Shown in pieces: positions 5,392 to 7,162 of a stretch of DNA of 7,162 bases. Source of the stretch: Oscillatoria sp. Prado101 (GTDB taxonomy: Bacteria; Cyanobacteriota; Cyanobacteriia; Cyanobacteriales; Oscillatoriaceae). Below the pieces are notes generated by a model that worked only from the letters and a program-made list of their open reading frames with translations, was not told where the DNA came from and searched no databases. The stretch's first letter is position 1. Every line of letters starts with the position of its first letter. The DNA is taken from the NCBI GenBank assembly GCA_025454445.1, contig JALOOK010000247.1, positions 1 through 7,162 on the forward strand, written 5' to 3'. The translations under genes and the position numbers were made by a program.

Positions 5392-5459
5392 ATCCCCCGA
5401 GTGTTTGCTTGAATTTCTCTGCTGTCAGTATATTCCCAGAAAGTAAACACTCGGGGGAT
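5392..5459 (-). promoter_or_regulatory. 19-bp inverted repeat covering the panC/cmk ribosome binding region
   Basis: ATCCCCCGAGTGTTTGCTT (5392-5410) and AAGTAAACACTCGGGGGAT (5441-5459) pair at 18 of 19 positions, with a 30-nt loop. On the minus strand the downstream arm contains the GGGGGAT that precedes the GTG start by 3 bases, so an RNA hairpin would hide the only candidate ribosome binding site. A -10-like TATACT lies in the loop; if transcription starts there, the upstream arm would be absent from the RNA. The upstream arm also overlaps the first unit of the heptamer array, so a repeat-driven origin is possible. The structure is seen directly; regulation is inferred. Confidence 0.65.
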
Positions 5460-5487
5460 GGGGGATGGGGAATGGGGCGTGGGGAAG
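5453..5487. repeat. Heptamer tandem repeat GGGGNNT, five units
   Basis: Five consecutive 7-bp units: GGGGGAT, GGGGGAT, GGGGAAT, GGGGCGT, GGGGAAG. This is a short tandemly repeated repetitive sequence of the type known in filamentous cyanobacteria. The regularly spaced G tracts could also form a G-quadruplex on the plus strand. The same family recurs at 7108-7162. Confidence 0.9.
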
Positions 5488-5494
5488 GCTTTGA

Positions 5495-5550
5495 GCCATT
5501 CCGGAACGCGCGGCGGCACCCTGCGGGAAGGCGTATAGCCTGCCGCAGGA
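5495..5550. repeat. Dispersed repeat with GCACCCTGCGGGAAGGC core, copy 2
   Basis: The core at 5516-5532 is identical to 2349-2365. In this copy the outer arms also pair: CTGCGG (5521-5526) with CCGCAG (5543-5548), and inside them AGGC with GCCT around GTATA, giving a stable two-part hairpin. It lies in the 230-bp gap between the RlpA-like gene and panC/cmk. Confidence 0.8.
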
Positions 5551-5618
5551 GAATCTGACAATGCCCAAATTCCCAAATGCTGGTGTCGAGAAATCTGCAA
5601 AACCCAATTAGCGTGCTC

Positions 5619-6725
5619 CTACTTGGCAGTGACTGGGTTCTGAGAGCCGAGAATTTCCAGGCTCACCCGCGCCACGCCGGTGTCGAGCATGCCAAGCACC
5701 TCGGCGGCGGCGGCGGACAGGTCAATAATCCTGTTGCCAACGTATGGCCCGCGATCGTTAATCCGAACGATAACCGAACGACCGTTATCCAGGTTGGTGA
5801 CTCGCACGCGGGTTCCGAACGGCAATTCGGTGTGGGCGGCGGTGAGGGCGTTCTGGTCGAAGATTTCGCCATTGGCGCTGAGATTGCCGTGAAACCCTGG
5901 CCCGTACCAGGATGCTAAGCCGGTCATGCGGTACAGGACTGGCCCGAGGGAAATGTCGTTGGATGGGCTGCTGGTGGGGGTGGCGGGCTTTGGCATTCCT
6001 GGAATGGCAGCCAGGGGTGGGGCGTTGCCGAGGAGTCGCCGCAGCCGGTTGGTGGCTTGCAGTGCGTCCTCTGCAAGGTTGCGGGTTGTGTCTGGCAGAA
6101 TGGTGTTACCGTCGATGGCGACTAATGCTTGGCCATTCACCTCGATTGTGTAGCGTTGGCCCCGGGCGTCGGGGGTGACGGTGATCGTACTGGCATCTGC
6201 GCTGTCCCGATTCAGCTGGTTAATTTTGGCCGCCACCTCACTGGCCCGCCAAACGGGATCGTCCTGCTGGGGCTGGTTTGCCGGGGCACTGGGGGAGACA
6301 GCCGGTTCTGTGGCACTATCCTCTGTTTCCCCGATCTTGGTGCCATTGGCCTCGTCGGCGTCACCGACTCTGGAACTGACAAACATCAAAACGGGTATGT
6401 TGCGCAGATAGAGTGTGGCTGCGGGTCGCCCCGCCCATTGGTGCGGGTGAATTTTGGCAATCGCTGCGGCTTCTTCGTCCGCTCTGACTTGCGACTGGTA
6501 CTGGCCCACCTTAACTGGAGTTGGCGGGACAGCGCCTGAGGGGGTGGAAGGCCGGGTGGAGAAGCCTTCCTGGGACGTTTTTGCCGTTAGCGTCTTGGCC
6601 TGGGTGACATTGGCCTTGGCGCTTTGGTCAGCTGCCTGATTTTGTGCTGCTTGACTGTTGGTCTGCGGCCCGCATGCTGTCACCAGCAAAGCACTTGTTA
6701 GGCTAATCCAAACTCTTTGATGCAT
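5619..6725 (-). CDS. rlpA: RlpA-like lipoprotein with double-psi beta-barrel
   Basis: 368 residues from the ATG at 6723-6725. I prefer this start to the GTG at 6828-6830 because the protein then begins MHQRVWISLTSALLVTACG, a compact lipoprotein signal with lipobox VTAC and Cys18. Neither start has a clear ribosome binding site. A Gln/Ala/Thr-rich linker follows, then a region at about 98-120 (AATLYLRNIPVLMF) that I associate with cyanobacterial RlpA-like proteins, and a second Pro/Ser/Glu-rich linker. The C-terminal domain (about 268-362) carries ASWYGPGFHG (271-280), GEIFD (286-290), NDRGP (323-327) and RIIDLS (332-337). E287, D290 and H298 have the same spacing as the residues reported as catalytic in Pseudomonas RlpA (E120, D123, H131), a lytic transglycosylase acting on stripped septal peptidoglycan. 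There is no C-terminal SPOR domain. Peptidoglycan cleavage at the outer membrane or septum is probable but not proven by sequence. Confidence 0.88.
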   Translation of the reverse strand: MHQRVWISLTSALLVTACGPQTNSQAAQNQAADQSAKANVTQAKTLTAKTSQEGFSTRPSTPSGAVPPTPVKVGQYQSQVRADEEAAAIAKIHPHQWAGRPAATLYLRNIPVLMFVSSRVGDADEANGTKIGETEDSATEPAVSPSAPANQPQQDDPVWRASEVAAKINQLNRDSADASTITVTPDARGQRYTIEVNGQALVAIDGNTILPDTTRNLAEDALQATNRLRRLLGNAPPLAAIPGMPKPATPTSSPSNDISLGPVLYRMTGLASWYGPGFHGNLSANGEIFDQNALTAAHTELPFGTRVRVTNLDNGRSVIVRINDRGPYVGNRIIDLSAAAAEVLGMLDTGVARVSLEILGSQNPVTAK

Positions 6726-7046
6726 AGGTTCAGTGTGAAAAGCGATAGGAAATCGAGCTTTGATCTGTTTTGGTGGGCTGCACCAAGCTGTTAGATGCAC
6801 CGGAAAATATCGGGCTCGTTCCGTGTTCACGTTTGTTTTGGCGATTGGAATAGAGTAGCACGAAGCTTTGACATTGGAGATCGCTTTGGCGCTGATTTTT
6901 CCACACCTGGGCAGCTAGTGGAGATTTTAAGAAAGCCCAAAATGCTTGGCTGTCAGGATTTTTATAGGTTTTGGCCTCAGTCAAAATTTCATGAAAAATT
7001 TACATGAACTTGACAAAATTGTTGTTTTGTGGTAAGAGAAATGAGG
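6726..7046. other. Region upstream of the RlpA-like gene
   Basis: No gene is supported here. The minus-strand frame 6984-6730 has no ribosome binding site or recognisable sequence. The region should hold the RlpA promoter. A -10-like TATAAA on the minus strand (6966-6961) has no good -35 at 17 bp, and a -35-like TTGTCA lies further upstream. Neither is convincing. If the TATAAA is used, the leader to the ATG would be about 230 nt. Confidence 0.5.
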
Positions 7047-7088
7047 TTGATTGTTGATTGTTGATTGTTTATTGTTGATTGTTCACTG
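7047..7088. repeat. Heptamer tandem repeat TTGATTG, six units
   Basis: Three perfect TTGATTG units (7047-7067), then TTTATTG, TTGATTG and a degenerate TTCACTG. This is a second heptanucleotide family, a class of short tandem repeats known in filamentous cyanobacteria. It lies upstream of the RlpA-like gene and next to the G-rich array that follows. Confidence 0.9.
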
Positions 7089-7107
7089 CTCAAAAGAGAC
7101 GGAGTTT

Positions 7108-7162
7108 GGGGGATGGGGCATGGGGCATGGCGGCGGGAGTGGGGCATGGGGCATGGCGGCGG
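7108..7162. repeat. G-rich heptamer array and 26-bp tandem duplication at the window edge
   Basis: It begins GGGGGAT, GGGGCAT, GGGGCAT. A 26-bp unit (7115-7140: two GGGGCAT units plus GGCGGCGGGAGT) then starts again at 7141, and the 22 bases present to the window end are identical. The array probably continues to the right. Same family as 5453-5487. Confidence 0.9.

Noticed and set aside
5746..5753. HIP1-like octamer in the RlpA gene
   Set aside because: The sequence is GCGATCGT, one base off GCGATCGC. No perfect HIP1 site is present in the window.
6726..6830. N-terminal extension of the RlpA-like protein from a GTG at 6828-6830
   Set aside because: The extra 35 residues would put a polar segment before an otherwise typical lipoprotein signal peptide with lipobox. 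The ATG at 6723-6725 gives a normal signal peptide. Not fully excluded, since neither start has a good ribosome binding site.

Overview
The window comes from a cyanobacterium, most likely a filamentous one with a large, repeat-rich genome (Oscillatoria/Microcoleus-like; the genus is inferred, not shown). The strongest evidence is a fused pantothenate synthetase/cytidylate kinase (PanC-CMK), an arrangement typical of cyanobacteria. A small single-pass membrane protein resembling the photosystem II assembly factor Psb35 supports this, as do several families of short intergenic repeats, including heptanucleotide tandem repeats. HIP1 (GCGATCGC) does not occur in the window.

All five supported genes are on the minus strand. 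Read in the direction of transcription (right to left) they are: an RlpA-like lipoprotein (6725-5619), PanC-CMK (5388-3823), a NodB-type polysaccharide deacetylase (3784-2810), the Psb35-like protein (2107-1880) and a 60-residue protein of unknown function (887-705). PanC-CMK and the deacetylase are 38 nt apart and could be co-transcribed. RlpA and the deacetylase both point to cell-envelope glycan processing. PanC-CMK serves coenzyme A and pyrimidine nucleotide supply. The Psb35-like gene is a self-contained unit with a promoter, a good ribosome binding site and a clear intrinsic terminator.

The intergenic DNA is unusually structured. From the left there is a 26-bp tandem hairpin array (1-184 and 354-459), interrupted by a block of nested inverted repeats. 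Two copies of a MITE-like element follow (927-1051 and 2401-2550); each has inverted ends, a GC-rich hairpin and a G-quadruplex-type G tract. There are three copies of an AGAAACCCGGTTTCT palindrome, two copies of a GCACCCTGCGGGAAGGC repeat, and heptamer arrays at 5453-5487, 7047-7088 and 7108-7162.

Three regulatory signals stand out. A full match to the HLR1 (RpaB) consensus overlaps the putative -10 region of the Psb35-like gene. A perfect CRP-type palindrome and a perfect FNR-type palindrome lie 28 bp apart at 2592-2634, in front of a possible plus-strand promoter. A 19-bp inverted repeat in front of the GTG start of PanC-CMK could mask its ribosome binding site. I found no tRNA, rRNA, CRISPR array, transposase, defence system or other obviously new multi-gene system. 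The novelty, if any, is in the regulatory sites and the repeats.
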